A stretch of 64,000 bases of DNA from Diogma glabrata (taxonomy: Eukaryota > Arthropoda > Insecta > Diptera > Cylindrotomidae), in the NCBI GenBank assembly GCA_963693315.1, contig OY856186.1:302314402-302378401 (forward strand), in the 5' to 3' direction. Made by a program: the position numbers and the translations under genes. This document shows, piece after piece, positions 28,657 through 40,899 of the stretch; the first letter of the stretch is position 1; each line of letters begins with the position of its first letter. The notes under the pieces are model-generated. The model made no database searches. It was not told where the DNA came from and saw only the letters and a program-made list of their open reading frames with translations.

Positions 28657-29794
28657 AAAAAACTTTAATCGATGGTGTCATTTATTCAACCCAATCGACG
28701 AGCGATCAAGACTACTTAAATAAAGTTGATAAATGAACTCTTCCTCGAAACTGTTTTAAGCATATTTCAATTAAACAATTATTCTCTACATAGTTTGCGT
28801 ATTGCATAAAAACTTTTACATATTCATTCCTCTCTTGTTAATGCATCTAATTACATGCATCTCTATTTCTCCCGAATTGTTGTAAAATTATAAATAAAAT
28901 TAGAGTATACTCAAATTACATCGATTTATATCGTTTTTTTTTTTCCTTTTTTATTGCTAACCTATGAACTAGATATTTATTGATAATATTAAAAATAAAG
29001 GATAATGTGATTTATATACAACACACTAAATAGATTAATAAATATAATAAACATTTAAAAAATAAAAATTTTGTAACTCGTGAAATTATTGCTCGAAAAA
29101 AAAACAATTGAAACTTGATTTAATTTAATTAAATGTTTTTTAATTAATTAAAAATTTAAACATATGAACTTTATTTTCTTTGAAAAATTAAAAAATAATG
29201 ATAATGATATGAAGGTGCTAGTCTATGTAAAAGAACTAAAATAATAACCATAAATTAATTAATTAATTATACACACACATTGTAAATAAATATTTAATTA
29301 ATGAACTTATAAAAAATATAAATAAGCGAAAAATACTTTTAAATTAAATGAAATATTAAAACAATTATTAATATATTTACACAATTTTGATGAATAAATA
29401 AATTGATAAAAAAGTAAATAAAAATTTAAACAAGTTTGTATCAAGATACAAACAAATTTGCTTATTATTGTTGTTTGATAATATAATGATAATGATATCT
29501 AAAATTGTCTAGGATATTTAATAAAACTTTTTTTTTATATCGCATCTAAATTATGTGTTTGAAGAATTTAATAAAACTACAAGTCATTTCTATTCGAACT
29601 GTGGTCATTCATATCAGGCAACAATTCAATTTTATTTGGTTTTGGATACCTTCGATCGTTGACATTGTATTTTTTATTCAGATTCATTGGTAAAAATAAA
29701 AACAATATTTATTGGAGAAAACATTTTAAGATTCTTTTGAAGTTACTTATGTAGTTATAACATATGAACCTGTTTCTATAAATTTTATTTATGT
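28657..29794. other. Very AT-rich stretch, nothing recognised
   Basis: Mostly A and T with TTAATTAA-type runs (about 29130-29330). No repeats matched to other parts of the window and no genes. Confidence 0.5.
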
Positions 29795-30085
29795 TTATAT
29801 TCTATATTTATCCCATCTTATTATTTCAGATAAGACTAATTCCTTATTTTTATAATTCAACACAAAGTTTAAAAACATATCAAAATTTGGATTTCCTTTG
29901 TTTGGTATACAAATTTTGGTGGGAATAAAATTCCGCTCCTTTTGTGGTATGTCTAATACTTCTAGACACATTTTCCGGTTTGCTTTGAGAGACCTCGGTT
30001 TCCGATCAACGTAAACAGGGTCAGTAGTCTTATTCCGGTACATTGTGAAATAGGAATTAAGAAATAAATTATAGCATTTTTTCAT
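29795..30085 (-). CDS. Unidentified ORF, 96 codons
   Basis: A fairly protein-like composition, basic and with few low-complexity runs: YFTMYRNKTTDPVYVDRKPR, CLEVLDIPQKERNFIPTKI, then an acidic/hydrophobic end ELVLSEIIRWDKYRI. I cannot assign it. It may be a fragment of a transposon protein or an exon. Confidence 0.3.
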   Translation of the reverse strand: MKKCYNLFLNSYFTMYRNKTTDPVYVDRKPRSLKANRKMCLEVLDIPQKERNFIPTKICIPNKGNPNFDMFLNFVLNYKNKELVLSEIIRWDKYRI

Positions 30086-31799
30086 AACTAGTATTCCGTG
30101 CCGCGGGAAATAACAAATTCGTATTAGAAAACATTTATTTATTTCATTTATTGCACTTTTGTCTCACTTCCCAATTCGCAGGGAAATGTCGGAATAGGCG
30201 TACAATACTCAATTCTCATTCGCTAAGCTGCCAATAAAAGGAAAATCAAGCTACTGAGCCTGTTTTTGTTCACCTCATTGATGTTAGATATAAAACATTT
30301 GCTGGTCAACCATAACCTACTAATAAAAGTTGGGAAAGGTCCCGTCATTCACAATTCTCTTCATGGCGAGAGAATTTAAGAACCTGTAAGCAAAATTATT
30401 AATAATCTTTCTAAATTTCTTAAATTTTTTTACTTTTCGATTTTCGTTTAATATGGGAATACAGTCTGAATCCGTATCTTCATGACCATAATTAGACAGT
30501 GATCCATTACTATTCTATACACCCTATGGATGGGAGTCAAAAGTACTCAGTTTCTTGACGGCATAGAGTAATTACTTTCAGACATTCTCTTAGAAGTTGC
30601 CAATGTGTTTGATGATTATTTTACAACCGATGGTGATTACCAAGACATCAAAACAATAGCTTGTAGCCTTAATAGCATACGTTCTCACGTATTAAAGAAC
30701 GCCGTCCCCAAAAGTTCGGTGGACTTACGATAGAAGTGGTCTGATTCCAGAAGGTGCTTGTTAAATTTTGCTGTCTGTTGCTTTTCTTATTTGCATTTTC
30801 AATCAAAGTTTTTGAGAAACATGCAAGGGATATGTAGCTAGCAACGACTCTGACAACCATTTTATTCAGTCAGTAGAATATTTGGACTAGACCCGATTTG
30901 CCATGAAACAGTTTTTAACCATAAAAATCTCGTTGCATTGGCACAGTTGGCTTCGGCATAAACAGTCCAATATAGCTGTTAGATGTGACACCTAGTTACT
31001 TCATGGAAGAAACATATTGTTACTTCTCATAACAGTAAAAACAATAAAAATCAATGGTATGGTATCCTACAATTTTATTTTATACAAAATGGCATATGGT
31101 ATGATGAGTTTAAAAATCACTGTCGACAGTGCACGATACTCTTACCTTGGTGAGTTCGTAAATCATTTTTAGCGTTGAGAAATGTTTTCAACTCACTATC
31201 CAAAGTTGCACTTACATCAATTACAGTCACGGCTTGTTTTGTTGCAGTTCTAGTATATGGAGCTACACATGTGTCTCTTGCCAAACTTAATTATCTCATC
31301 GTCCAATGATAGTTTCGGCAGAGACACCTTCAATTTGGGGTGATCATTTCAGACTCTTACGACTTGAGTGGTAAGTATGTAAGTGGTCGAGTGTGATACT
31401 TTCAGCTACGTACGAGTAAGTGACACTCCAAGCATTCATTTTCAGATCACTTTATTGGTATTTTAGTTTTACGGGATTTCCTTATACCAGATAACAATGT
31501 GTAGAGCTGTCACTTTTCGGTTTGCTTTTTTCACTAGAGTCTCTCATCTCTGAAACGCCTTACCTGACCCTTTAATGAAACCGATCGTATTTCGCATTTT
31601 TATAATCGAGCGGATGCAATCCGTCTCTAGTGGTCCAATTATGAAATACTAATATCGCAATTCGCATTACCTTTAATGAATTTTTTGTGAGAAATTTCAA
31701 CAAGTCCAGCTACAACATTTTGAGAGTTGATTCGAAGTGCTTTGATTGGTTGTTTAATATATTTATTTCTATTTAACTTTAAAAATTGAATTTTTTAGT
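30086..31799. other. Complex non-coding stretch, nothing recognised
   Basis: Less AT-rich than its surroundings, especially 30.5-31.6 kb, but with stops in all frames and no repeat shared with the rest of the window. It could be decayed transposon or gene sequence, or a regulatory region. A 63-codon minus-strand frame (30669-30860) has no recognisable motif. Confidence 0.4.
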
Positions 31800-33370
31800 C
31801 CGCATCATAGCATCAAAAAATCAAATCATCGAATCGTGTTATAGAACCAAAAATCGGTAGAGCGAAAGCTCATGCCACTGAATTCGAATGCTTTTGAAAT
31901 TGAAAAATCATTAGATCGAAATATCATATCACCAAAACTTCATTTCGTCGAAAAGTCATTACATCGAAATATCACTGAAAATCATATAATCGAAAATTTT
32001 ATTCATACAATCGAAAAATCATTTGATCGAAATTCATAAAATATGTAGAATAAAAGATCACATAGAAATATCATAACAATATAACATCGAAAATATTCGA
32101 ATGAATAATTTATTACATCGAAAAAGCACTCAATAAAAATATAGGGTGTGCCCAACTCAGTGCTAGCAATATTGTAAATTTAAATTTCAGATAACCGCGG
32201 TATATTTGAATGATCATATTGATTTATATTAATTGATTTAATTGATTTATTTATATACATTCAATCAAATTATTTTATTGCTAAATTTTCGATTGCCGAG
32301 AAAATTGCGTATTAGAATACAGATCGTGCCATATCATCGAAAAATCATACTTTTAAAAATCGTTACATCGAAAAATATCAATAAATCGAAAAATAAAAAA
32401 TCATGCTGTCGAAAAATCAAACAACCGAAAATCATAACACCGATAGTTTACACTGTCATTGTCATTGCATCGAATTTTTTTTCGATTTACTGGAAATATC
32501 ATATCATCGAAAAATCAGATGTTCGAAATTCATAAAATAGAATAAAACATCATATTATCGAAATATCATAATATCAAAAATATTCGATATATTGAATAAT
32601 TCTTTATATCAAAAAATAGGATATTCCCTACTCAGTGCTAGGAATATCGTAAATTTAAACGTCAGATATCCGCAGTAGATAGTGATTATTATATTGATTT
32701 ATATTTTATTTCTATACATTCATTCAAATTTTTTGTCAATATTTTCTAAAAAATTGTGTTCTGACTGTTCATAATTGATTATAATTGAAATGCATATCAC
32801 TCACAAATCTTATATAATTTCGAATAACTCATCGTAGATAATTTATAGGAAATATGAGGTATTCTACAAATAATGTGTTTCAACATTTTTCAAAAAAGTC
32901 CATGAACGAGCTGCACAGTACACACCACAGTACACACCAAAAACCTGAAGCAATGGAATAGAAATACGAATGATTGAATGATTTTTCGATGTAATGATTT
33001 ATTCATTATATCGAAAATTTTCGATAATATGATTTGTTATTCTATTTTATGAATTTCGATTATCTGAGTTTTGGATTTTATGAGTCGTATTTTCGATTAT
33101 ATAATTTTCGGTGATGTGATGTTTCGATGCAATGAAAAGTCATGATATAAGTCGGTGATATAAAATTCCGATCTAATGATTTTTTAATTTCAAATCCATT
33201 CGATTCGATTATATGAAATTCGACGGTATGAACTTTCGGTCTACTAATTTTCGGTTCTAAAACATGGTTCGATGATTATATATAGAATATTTTCGATGTT
33301 ATAATTTTTTATTCGATTTTATGAATTTCGATCATCTGATTTTTCGATGATATGATATATATCTAGGTAT
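31800..33370. repeat. Palindromic cluster of TCGAAAAATCAT-like short repeats
   Basis: The left arm (31800-32620) is built from irregularly spaced variants of 'ATCGAAAAATCAT' and 'TCGAAATATCAT'. The right arm (about 32960-33370) carries the complement 'ATGATTTTTCGAT' and variants. Over about 300 bp the arms also align as true inverted repeats, for example GAACC(G/A)AAAAT(C/T)GGTAGA and CATTAGATCG. Inside the left part, about 150 bp beginning ACTCAGTGCTAGCAATATTG (near 32156) recurs near 32633, so there is a direct duplication of about 480 bp. A further unit, TGATGCAATGATTTTTCGAT, lies at about 33806. No coding sequence. Looks like a foldback element with subrepeat arms. Confidence 0.75.
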
Positions 33371-34733
33371 GGTATATGATAAACTTAATGGGAAATTTTT
33401 GTACAGAATTTAAAAATGTCAAAACGTTTTTAATGTTCGTTTTTATTATTTGTTTTGTGTTGATGTTGATGTTGATAAGCTATATGAATATAGTTTAAAT
33501 GGCCAGTTCAGCTTTTTTATAGTTATGGATAGCTTTTCAAATGTAAAATGTTTATTAATAAAATGTAATAATAATAATATTAAAAAAACAGAACATATAA
33601 CATAATATAATTTACAAAAAAACGTCCAATTCAAATTGCCGACAAGCAAAAAGAAATCAAAAAATTTTTCCGACAGAAATGGTCGAAAAATACTTTCAAT
33701 CATATGCCATTTTAAATTTCCGAATAGTTCTAACATTTCTGAGTCAAATTTTTATTTAATCATACCACCACAGTAAATCAAAAAAATTAATGTGCAACAA
33801 TCTTTTGATGCAATGATTTTTCGATGCTATGGCACAAGCCGTAATTTTTATTGTCGAATCGAATCGAATTCATGAAATTTCTGTCTTTAATGTAATTTTA
33901 AGAAATTTGTAATAATTAATAAATGTGGTTTTATGTTATTATAAACATATTATAATATACTAACATGTTTAGGTCACACAATTATTATAAATTTAGATAT
34001 ATGAGAAAAAGATTTATTTAAAAGTTACATATATATGTAAAATGCGATATCCGTTTGCTATTGATTATTCGCATTTGTTTTCGCAAAAATCTGTTTTCGC
34101 ATTTTATAATACCAAAATGTGATATTCCCTGCGTATGTTTTGCCTGACAATTTTATCTCCAGAATTTTAAAATCAACGGATTCCTCAGTGAAAATCTATG
34201 AAAGTTCTCCTACCCTAGTTAGCATTGTATCTTTGAATATACAGAACCACTAAGTTAAATTCATTGTAACTAACAATTGTTGGTTCGGCATATTCTACGA
34301 TCTGAGTCATGACAAACCATTATTTAAGTCTTAGTCTCAAATCGTGCTGCCCACTGTGTTCTGAGAGAATTGAATTTAAACTTTGATCCCAGAATACTAC
34401 TTGAACGGTGTGAACATTTGAGATTTTATATCGTTGGGGATGGCCGATGATGATGGGTCAAAATCTTGACAACATGTTTCTTCTCTTGTGATATCCACCC
34501 ATTTCGAAAAAAAAAATTTTGGTGCGACCAATACTGCGTGGATGCGTACATGTAATAGTGTTGATTGAAATATTGTATTTAGATCTGACTCCTTATTACG
34601 ATTTTGGTTTCGTGCACGCTTTATTTACCGTTTAGCATTGATGTTTGCAAATACTGCCATTAACGCCACACCTTTTGTTTAACTTAGAAAACCTACAGTA
34701 CTGTTTTACTATTTCTTTTGAAAACCTAACATT
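33371..34733. other. Non-coding stretch, nothing recognised
   Basis: AT-rich sequence. A 96-codon frame on the minus strand (33446-33736) is rich in Phe, Leu and Tyr as expected from translated AT-rich DNA. One outlying short repeat of the upstream cluster is at about 33806. Confidence 0.4.
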
Positions 34734-35135
34734 TCAAAAGTTGGTGATATTCGTCTGCATAAATGTAACAATCAAGGCGTAGCACACCTTTTTTCTCATT
34801 AACACCTTGATCTTGGAAGTGAATAATACTTCTTTTGTCGACTTATCAAGTAGAATATTAGTAACTTTTTCGCGCAAAATTGTTGTTACTTTCCATAATA
34901 GTTGTTGTTCTTTTGCACTGCAAACTTTAATGGGTGGATCACCATCTTGTAACAATATTGGGTTTTTAAAGTGATTCCTAACAATTAAAGTTATTTTTTG
35001 CATAAATGTTAAACAGGCTTTGACACATCCAAGAACAAACGTATCAATACATTTGAGATTCCACCACAAATTCCAGCCTGCCAAAAAGTATTGAGGCATT
35101 AATTGCCCTTGGTACTGTGCTGATTTCTCATACAC
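34734..35135 (-). CDS. Unidentified ORF, 133 codons
   Basis: Long for this composition. N-terminus MYEKSAQYQGQLMPQYFLAG is Tyr/Gln/Met rich; the middle has NPILLQDGDPPIKVCSAKEQ, and the end is basic. No family recognised; a decayed transposon protein is the likeliest source. No partner gene nearby on the same strand. Confidence 0.3.
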   Translation of the reverse strand: MYEKSAQYQGQLMPQYFLAGWNLWWNLKCIDTFVLGCVKACLTFMQKITLIVRNHFKNPILLQDGDPPIKVCSAKEQQLLWKVTTILREKVTNILLDKSTKEVLFTSKIKVLMRKKVCYALIVTFMQTNITNF

Positions 35136-35621
35136 ACAGTAAGTTCTAGCTAGTTTTAAAGACTCGTCTTGAACAATTTTGTTGATCGTTGCTGATCAAA
35201 TATGGTTGAGGCTTTTTCTTAACAATTCTGCTAAATTCCACATTTTAGTGCATGTTATATCAATTTAGGTGGTGCGATAGGTCATTCAACTCAATGCGTG
35301 AGATGTCGGACGCATTCGCATCGTTCATTAGCTTTTGGCATTTACGCCGAGAACACTGCATTCCGCATTTTTTCAAACACTCAGCAACTGTGGAGCTTTT
35401 TTCGTTAATTGAATGGATCCGGGGGTCGATTCTATCTTGATGAGGTGACTCGGTCATATGACTGTTAAAAAAATCAATGACTCAAAGAGTCACTCATTTA
35501 TTCGAGCTCAAAATTCTATGTTTTGCGATCAAAGCTTCTCAAAAAGTGAGTGACTTCAAATCAATTTTCATAATGACTGTTTGACATTTAAAGAATTTTA
35601 TTTCAGTCAGTTTTATGTAAA

Positions 35622-35993
35622 TTGTGTTTTTTTATGATCCATAATTTTAACGTTAATAAAAAAATGGACATTCTTATTACCCGTCAAATCAGAGAAAATC
35701 ACGAAATTTTTTTCGGTAAGATAAAATACATATATTTCTCGATTTATACTGAATACGTTCTACGCTTTCACTTTAAAAATAAAATATGCACGACAAATAC
35801 GCAGGGAAATTATACTTTGCCGTGCGACAACGAAATTTCGATGGAAATGGATGACGAAGAGGATGATACGGCTCCACAATATAATATAGACGATCGAGAA
35901 TCGAATACAAAAAATGCAGTAAATTTTCTAATAGGGCCGAATTGCTCTTCAATTTTATTGGTTCTTTTGTATATTTCAATATATTTTAAATGA
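35622..35993 (+). CDS. Unidentified ORF, 123 codons, inside a TIR element
   Basis: It has an acidic centre (ISMEMDDEEDDTAPQYNIDD) between basic and hydrophobic ends. The surrounding terminal inverted repeats suggest it is part of the element's own gene, possibly the C-terminus of a transposase, but no catalytic motif is visible. It lies convergent with a basic 72-codon frame on the other strand (36035-36253, QKRKRKLVLCSC, RLKRRKSGRN). Confidence 0.3.
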   Translation: MCFFMIHNFNVNKKMDILITRQIRENHEIFFGKIKYIYFSIYTEYVLRFHFKNKICTTNTQGNYTLPCDNEISMEMDDEEDDTAPQYNIDDRESNTKNAVNFLIGPNCSSILLVLLYISIYFK

Positions 35994-36034
35994 ATATTAT
36001 AGAAGTAATAGTTTCTATAATTCAGTGATTAAAT

Positions 36035-36253
36035 CTATAATTCATTAATTAAAAAGAGTAACACAGGTAAAAGGTAAAAAATTATTTGGAAACAAAAGCC
36101 AAATCGTCCTTTTATATTTGTAGCATTTCTTCCACTTTTGCGTCTTTTTAGTCGCAAAATCTTCTCTAAGTAATCATTCTCGCAGCTGCAAAGTACAAGT
36201 TTTCTCTTTCGTTTTTGCGACAAGTTCGATGGAGTTCGAATGCTATTTATCAC
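36035..36253 (-). CDS. Unidentified basic ORF, 72 codons, inside a TIR element
   Basis: The N-terminal 45 residues are strongly basic (SQKRKRKLVL, LRLKRRKSGRN), as in nuclear or DNA-binding proteins; the end is hydrophobic. Position inside the TIR element and convergence with the 123-codon frame suggest element-encoded sequence. No family assignment. Confidence 0.25.
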   Translation of the reverse strand: MINSIRTPSNLSQKRKRKLVLCSCENDYLEKILRLKRRKSGRNATNIKGRFGFCFQIIFYLLPVLLFLINEL

Positions 36254-36488
36254 ACAGGAGGTAGCATCTATAGTTTTAACTCCCAGTTCTTCCGTAAATA
36301 CAGTCTACGAATGTTTTTAAAAAAATAACGGTAGTCACAGTTGTTTTTAATGACTTTTTTGACATTTCAAATGAGTTTGGACAAATCATATCATATGACC
36401 CAGACAGAATCGAGATTTATGACTTCATTTTCGAAATTTAAAAATTCAAGTCATATGACTTGAAGTCATCAAGCTAGAATCGACCCCC

Positions 36489-37050
36489 TGGTAAGTGATT
36501 CATTTTTGTTATTTACTGTAGAAAAGTTTTTTTCATTTCCTGTTTTATTTTCCCTTGTATACTCATAAGAGTACCCTTTTATTTTGGAATGTAAGTTGGG
36601 ACATTTGGGCAAAATTGCAACGGCATACATTCATTTTTCATCGACTTCAAAAACGAGAAAAAGATCTATGTTGCACCCATATGTTTATTTATGCATGTTC
36701 ACCGATTTCTCAAAATTGACTAATTCGATTTGGCTGGTTTAATTTGTGTTTTATTAAGGTAGATTTTCTATATTTTTGGTGGTCCCATATTTTTGTCTAT
36801 GACGTAAAAAATACCGTTTTTTAGGAAATTGGAAAATACTATATTTTTAATGTATTTTTACCAATTTCTTCGAAACGGTTAAATCTATTTTGATGGTGCC
36901 GTATTCTATGGCTATAGATGGCGAGGTGGGCATATATAATTGTCTATGATAAAAAAAATCGGAAAACGTTTGTTATCGATGAATGCTTGCCGGGAAGTTA
37001 TTACTTCAAAAACGGTTTCTCACCCCACATTTGCTTTTATGACAGCAAAA
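36489..37050. other. Non-coding stretch, nothing firm
   Basis: Contains loosely repeated phrases such as ACCGATTTCTCAAAATTGAC and ACCAATTTCTTCGAAACGGT (about 36708 and 36868), typical of old degenerate repeats. No open frame of note. Confidence 0.35.
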
Positions 37051-37245
37051 GTGAAAAATTAAGAAAAATTTTTTAAAATAAAAAATAAAACCAACATCAG
37101 AAAAAATAAAAGAGGCACAAAAGATATAAAAATAACTCAATTGCGGCTTAAAATTTGGCCATTTTGCAGTACACAATTGTTCGATGTCGGTGCCATATTG
37201 ACGAAAAACCGACTGCTATGTGTCGGCTTGGCACCGACTTCTCCC
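37051..37245. repeat. Dispersed repeat family D, copy 1, with hairpin
   Basis: AAAATAAAACCAACATCAGA, AAAAGAGGCACAAAAGATAT and ATAACTCAATTGCGG correspond to the reverse complement of about 54410-54500 and to the centre of the 850-bp palindrome at 24.8 kb. At 37184-37240 is a hairpin: GTCGGTGCCA...GACGAAAAACCGACT...GGCTTGGCACCGAC, almost word for word the same as 54170-54228. Confidence 0.7.
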
Positions 37246-40200
37246 TTTTTATTATCCTTAGCCGAACTTATAAATCTTCAAACAGTATAAATTTGACTTA
37301 TCGTTTTGCAGATTATTTCTATATGTAGAGACCAGTGAAAAGGTACACCACTATAATTATGCCAGAGCCAGACTCTATGAATGCATCAGTATTCTATTTC
37401 GTGATGTTTAAAATTCTATCTTTGCAGCATAATGGTGAATGTAAGCAACTGGTAGGCGACTTAGCTCAATTTTAATTTTCAGTTGAAGAGTTGCCTGAGG
37501 TAGCTGTGGGTGGAAAAACAGTTTTCAAATTGGCACATTATCACTTTAAGTAGTAACGCGAGTACACTCCTTAACATTATTCATAATATTCTTGGTTTAT
37601 AAGTTTTTGGAGATCTCCTGAACTTCTTAGGCTTAACCAGTTCTATGTTCCCATTTTAAAACCGTAGTCATGACAGTTGTCGAAATCGTTTCTGTAATGA
37701 ATCAAATATAATACGAGACCAATGGACAGAGTTCACAACCAATTGTTTTTTATGGTAATGGGGATTAGGCCTTCGCCTAACCTAAATTTGCATAACCTTC
37801 TGATCTTGAGGTTTTCAGGAAAATCTTTTACACGTTTTGCAAGCCACCGGGATTCCTAACATGGAGAACATTCGCTTGAGCTTTATTGTTTTTAACAATG
37901 AGTCGCTGTGGTTTCATTGTGTGTAAGCAGGATTTACTCTGCTTAGTAATAGATAGTTTAATTTACGAAAGTGGTAATAGGCGTCCAGAAAAAAGACTCA
38001 CTTTTTTCAAGTAATCTGAAAGAAGACATCGACCTCTCTCCATTATAACCACAAAAAGACTTTGAAAATGTTTCGCCAGAAACGTCTAACCGTTTATGTT
38101 TCAAGAGCTTAGAATGAACGCTCTCGTCGTCTACTTTAAAGCGATTCAGGCCACAATTGAGGGTTTTAATGTATCCTATCACAATTCGATCGCCCCAACT
38201 GTCATTATGAAAGAAAAACAGCTAAAGCTAGCAGTTTTTTCTACCACATTCATGGAGAGTAAAAATTGAAGATAAATTCGATTAGCCTTTTAACCATTGT
38301 CTCTTCTTATGCTTTCATTCAACCGTTAGAATGATCTTATAATTCTGCTTCTTCGCCACCCCTTTACCATTCCAAACAATTCCTCGATATACTACGCACA
38401 CCACTAGGTTAAGCTAGAACATCCTTTGTTGGCTCGAATCATAATAATATGCTGAGCAACACGAAGGACATCTTTTCCTCGTGGTATTGGCTACATCGTT
38501 GAAGATATCGTTTGTCTTAAGCCACCAGGAATTCGTAATCAGGTTGTATAGCTTAGTGTTTCAACACACTGTGCTATACATCGCCATTCTTAAACCTTAA
38601 GTTGCCCATTTATAATGAATGTACTTGAGTATTTTACTTGAGATTTCATTGGTTTTTTCAACTGCATTATTGCACTTGAATATATTTATAATAGGATAAG
38701 TTTTTTTTTAAACCAAAAAATCAATAATTTTAATTGGAAAATGTAGTATTTTACTTGATAAATGTATTTATAATTTAAAAGTTCAACAATTTTATAATGC
38801 AAAATTAAACAAGTCTTTCCATATTGCTTTGCATGTATATAATCTCCAAAGAATATTTTCTCTGAAGATAGGCACCTGAGTGCACATCAGATCTTTAAAC
38901 TGTATCTGTGCACAACACATCTATCTTTTTAATCAAAATGTAGTTTTATGAATAATTAATGTTTTGTTTTAATGTTTTGTTTTGTTTTAGGCGAAAAGTA
39001 TGACTCAAAAAAAATTTCTTTTATTTGGGAATAATTTTCTTAACAAAACGAAAAACATACTTTAGAATATTATTTTGATCTAAATGCCAGTATTTTTTCA
39101 TCATACGTTTTATATATTATAACAACAAAAACAAGAATCGAAATCAAAATACAAATACCAGCTGATTTATAAAAACAAAAGAATTCTTTTGAATCTGACA
39201 ATACCATTTGCGACAATATAGATTGATCTCTTTCTATCACCATAAAAAATTACAGAGAAAATATTAATTTTTTTCCATCTGACATTTTCTATTTTATTTG
39301 TTCGATCCATTCGTTTGTGAACTGACAGGAGAAACAGATTCAAAAAACAGAATATAAATTTGTCATAAAGGAAGTTTTTTTCTAAATTTTAAAAAAAATA
39401 GTTTTTGTCACAAGAAATAATTACGGATTCTTATTAACTATCGATATAAAATAATAGAAAAAGTGTAGTGATTTATGTTAATAGATTTGAAAACAAAAAG
39501 TTAAGAGGTGCACAGTGATTTTAAGTTATAAAAGTGAAAAAAAAATAAGTGATTTTACAAATAAGTATATAAAATAAATTAATAAAATACACAAAAAACA
39601 AAATGGTTATTATAAATGTTGGAATAAACTGTTTATGGACATTTTATGGATTAATATAACATAAATTTTCCATTTTATCTCCAACCCAAATAAAATTCAT
39701 TCTACAATAGTCTAATTATAAAGGAATATCAGAAGCAGCTGAATTAACAAAAGTTTTAATTGGAATTTTATTTTTTATTCAAAATAAAAAATAAGCAAAA
39801 AAGTTTCGAAAAGTTTTCTTATCAAGGTGAGACGATTATCATTTGATATTATTTTACTAAAATTAACTATAAAAAATTCTGAGTTTTCTGAAATAAAAAC
39901 TTTCTATTTACGTTACTCATTTACTGTTATAGTAAATTTATGTTTAAATTTCTTGTCAATTTTATAAGGAAAATAAATATACAATAAGTATTTTTATGAT
40001 GTGAATGTCCTTTTGATTTAAATAAAACCAAAATGTCTTTTTTCAATACATGTTTATATTTTTAATACGTGTTTGTGAAAATTTTTATTTATTATATATA
40101 CATATAAAGATAAAATAATTTCCTTATTCGATTAACTTTGATTGAAATAATTGTTTAAATTAATTAACTATGTAATAAATAGTTGAAAGTAAGTTTTGTT

Positions 40201-40899
40201 TTAATTTAAACAAATCAAATGGAATAAAATAGCACACATATATAGATCGCAATAAAAATTTAAAAATACGCATATGTATAGGGTTAATCGTTTTTAGACC
40301 AAAATTTACTAATACTTGTGCAGGTAATAATACACGCATGAATATGTATAACAATAAAAATAAATATGATTTATTTTTTACGTTTATATAAAAATAAAAG
40401 CATAATTTTCATCAGATTTTTGTTTTCTTTGTATTGTAGAAAATTAAAGAAAACTTGCAAGAGTATTTTTGTGACAATTTTTTGCAATTATTGTAATCAA
40501 TTTTTAATTTTTTGGTAAATTTTTTTGTTTTAACATTTTAACGGGAAATGTAACGGGAACGCATATGACATTGTTGGTACATTACAAACCATTTTGGTGA
40601 TTATAATTGCAACATGAAATTTATAGTGAATTCTTTTCGTCTGAATTATCAAATTTTTTATTCCGTCTTTTTTTTGGATGCAGTGAAATACAAAAAATTG
40701 AAATTTTGATAATTCGGTGTGGGAATTTGTTCGGCACAGTCGAAAAGAATTCACGTTTAGTTTTAAGGTCGGGTTGGATTGGATGTTGAACTGAACGTTT
40801 TAAAAGGAGTATTTAGGATGTCATTTAAAAAAATTCACATCTATAGGTGAGAGTTCGTTGGCTGTTATTTTGTTTCTTTTTGACGGTTATCATGTAGAC
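37246..40899. other. Non-coding stretch without recognised genes
   Basis: 37.3-38.6 kb is more complex in composition, and the minus strand carries a 74-codon frame at 37958-38182 (LNCGLNRFKVDDESVHSKLL, FCGYNGERSMSSFRLLEKSE) with protein-like but unassigned sequence, perhaps a relic of a transposon gene. 38.6-40.9 kb is plain AT-rich DNA with no repeats or genes that I can support. Confidence 0.4.

Larger units (their letters stand above)
35421..36488. mobile_element. TIR element, about 1.07 kb
   Basis: Ends: GGGGGTCGATTCTATCTTGA on the left; the right end, read in reverse, gives GGGGGTCGATTCTAGCTTGA. Beyond the first 20 bases the arms keep sharing GTCATATGACT-type sequence for another 30-40 bp. 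Ends starting with several G residues recall PIF/Harbinger elements, but a TWA-type target duplication was not confirmed. It encloses two unexplained frames (35622-35993 + and 36035-36253 -). Confidence 0.75.

Noticed and set aside
31800..33370. CRISPR-like array of short repeats
   Set aside because: Spacing is irregular, words are degenerate, and orientation flips at the centre.
40160..40354. Minus-strand 64-residue frame
   Set aside because: Its composition is that of translated AT-rich DNA, with no domain, splice or neighbour support.
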